From Polytrichum commune (lineage: Eukaryota; Streptophyta; Polytrichopsida; Polytrichales; Polytrichaceae), in the NCBI GenBank assembly GCA_950295325.1, contig OX485807.1:35494440-35558439 (forward strand): a stretch of 64,000 nucleotides of DNA, in the 5' to 3' direction. The notes under the pieces are model-generated. The model did not search any database. It saw only the letters and a list, made by a program, of their open reading frames with translations, and was not told where the DNA came from. Positions 63,262-64,000 of the stretch are shown in pieces (positions within the stretch are counted from its first letter, which is position 1; every line of letters starts with the position of its first letter). The position numbers were made by a program, and so were the translations under genes.

Positions 63262-63752
63262 TGGGGCCGTTTTACACACGGACCAAGAGCCATGGAATTG
63301 TAAGGGCCCTTGAAAACCGTCCAAAGACTGTGTCGTGGGAAATGGAAAGTCAATTTTGCAATTGGTGAGCCCTCAAGCTTAGTGCGAAGTGAAAGTGGAT
63401 CATGTTGAGGGGCTGCAACATATTTTATGGAGAACATAAAACTAGTAGTTTGGGACCCATCGTGGCGATCCACTGACAATTTAAATGTTAGCTACAACCC
63501 CTAGTTTTGCTTCAAACTCACCTCTCTTTGATGAGCCTATTGCATTGTTTGGTAGACCACGAGACATTATCCACTAAATGTCATATAGGACGCAATGTAG
63601 AATATTTTCATCCATTCAAATTTCTTTTGTTCCTTCATGCCTTCAAAGTCTGGGTAAAGTGAGCATGGACCATCTTCATCATCTCCATCACTTACATAAT
63701 TTGTATATCATGGGTCGAGGGCCCTCAAGCTCTAGTGTAATGTGGCCCTTGG
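63262..63752. mobile_element. TIR element with GGGGCCGTTTTACACACGG ends
   Basis: Left 'ggggccgttttacacacgga', right 'ctagtgtaatgtggccctt'. It carries 'accaagagccatggaattgt' and 'gggccct' blocks like the arms at 40391/41239. It abuts the preceding element, whose target duplication overlaps its terminus. Non-coding. Confidence 0.6.
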
Positions 63753-64000
63753 GTACATCACTTGCCTCCAACATCTAGTAGTAAGAAATGTGGGCCTCAT
63801 GTGGTCACTTCTAAATTGGACGCCTATATTTGAGTGGTAAGTATATGGCAAGGCTTGCAATCAAGAACATATTGACTCCCAAAAGTCACCTATTACAATG
63901 ACATTGACTTAAACTTATGTGTTGTGAACATAAACAACTTTCTAGATTAAAAAATGAACACAACTCGGAGGGCCTATGTGATCATTTAAAGATAAAGATG
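63753..64000. repeat. Inverted/partial relative of the 17.1-kb repeats
   Basis: 'ctaaattggacgcctatatt' and 'aatgaacacaactcggagg' parallel 'ctaaattggacccctagatt' and 'agtgaacacaatcgggag' near 17091 and 17219. The window ends inside it. Confidence 0.45.

Overview
The window is nuclear DNA from a land plant. The evidence is an intron-containing gene with a plant-type CDC48 product, a plant growth-regulator (ARGOS/OSR) microprotein, a CACTA element, a Stowaway-type MITE and a tRNA-like SINE. The compact introns and the absence of any lineage-specific angiosperm gene would fit a moss or other seedless plant, but the species cannot be fixed from the sequence. By eye most of the window is AT-rich and CpG-poor. 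The likely genes sit in GC-richer islands at about 5.5-13.4, 15.6-16.1, 25.9-27.7, 31.3-35.6 and 52.1-52.8 kb.

Genes. The one fully resolved gene is CDC48/p97 on the + strand. It has ten coding exons from 5965 to 12189 and encodes an 817-residue AAA+ ATPase. Its 1.8-kb first intron carries a 365-bp tandem duplication. A 64-residue OSR/ARGOS-type protein with two hydrophobic segments joined by a proline-rich loop lies on the - strand at 33408-33602. Three weaker gene candidates are a basic coiled-coil protein (- strand, 15581-16042), a two-TM membrane protein (- strand, 25943-26305) and a protein with one N-terminal TM segment (+ strand, 52218-52793).

Mobile DNA. The rest is mainly a graveyard of DNA transposons, many with recognisable ends. 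There is a 5.25-kb CACTA element with an ATT target duplication (18217-23469), placed at the end of a SINE-like sequence. A complete but decayed 1.6-kb Tc1-type (DD34E) element (27759-29346) is of a kind better known from fungi and animals. Four copies of a MITE have ends beginning CTACACTAAAT, one of them with a second element nested inside. A group of TIR elements shares the end pattern GGGCC-N-TTCACACT-N. There are also a Stowaway element (45423-45705), a hAT-like insertion with an 8-bp target duplication (53703-54502), and long inverted repeats at 40391-41740 and 50278-51192 that would fold into hairpins hundreds of base pairs long.

Nothing suggests that the genes form one pathway. CDC48 is a housekeeping segregase, and the OSR-type protein belongs to a family linked to organ size and ethylene response. 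No rRNA gene, functional tRNA gene, organellar segment or CRISPR array was seen.
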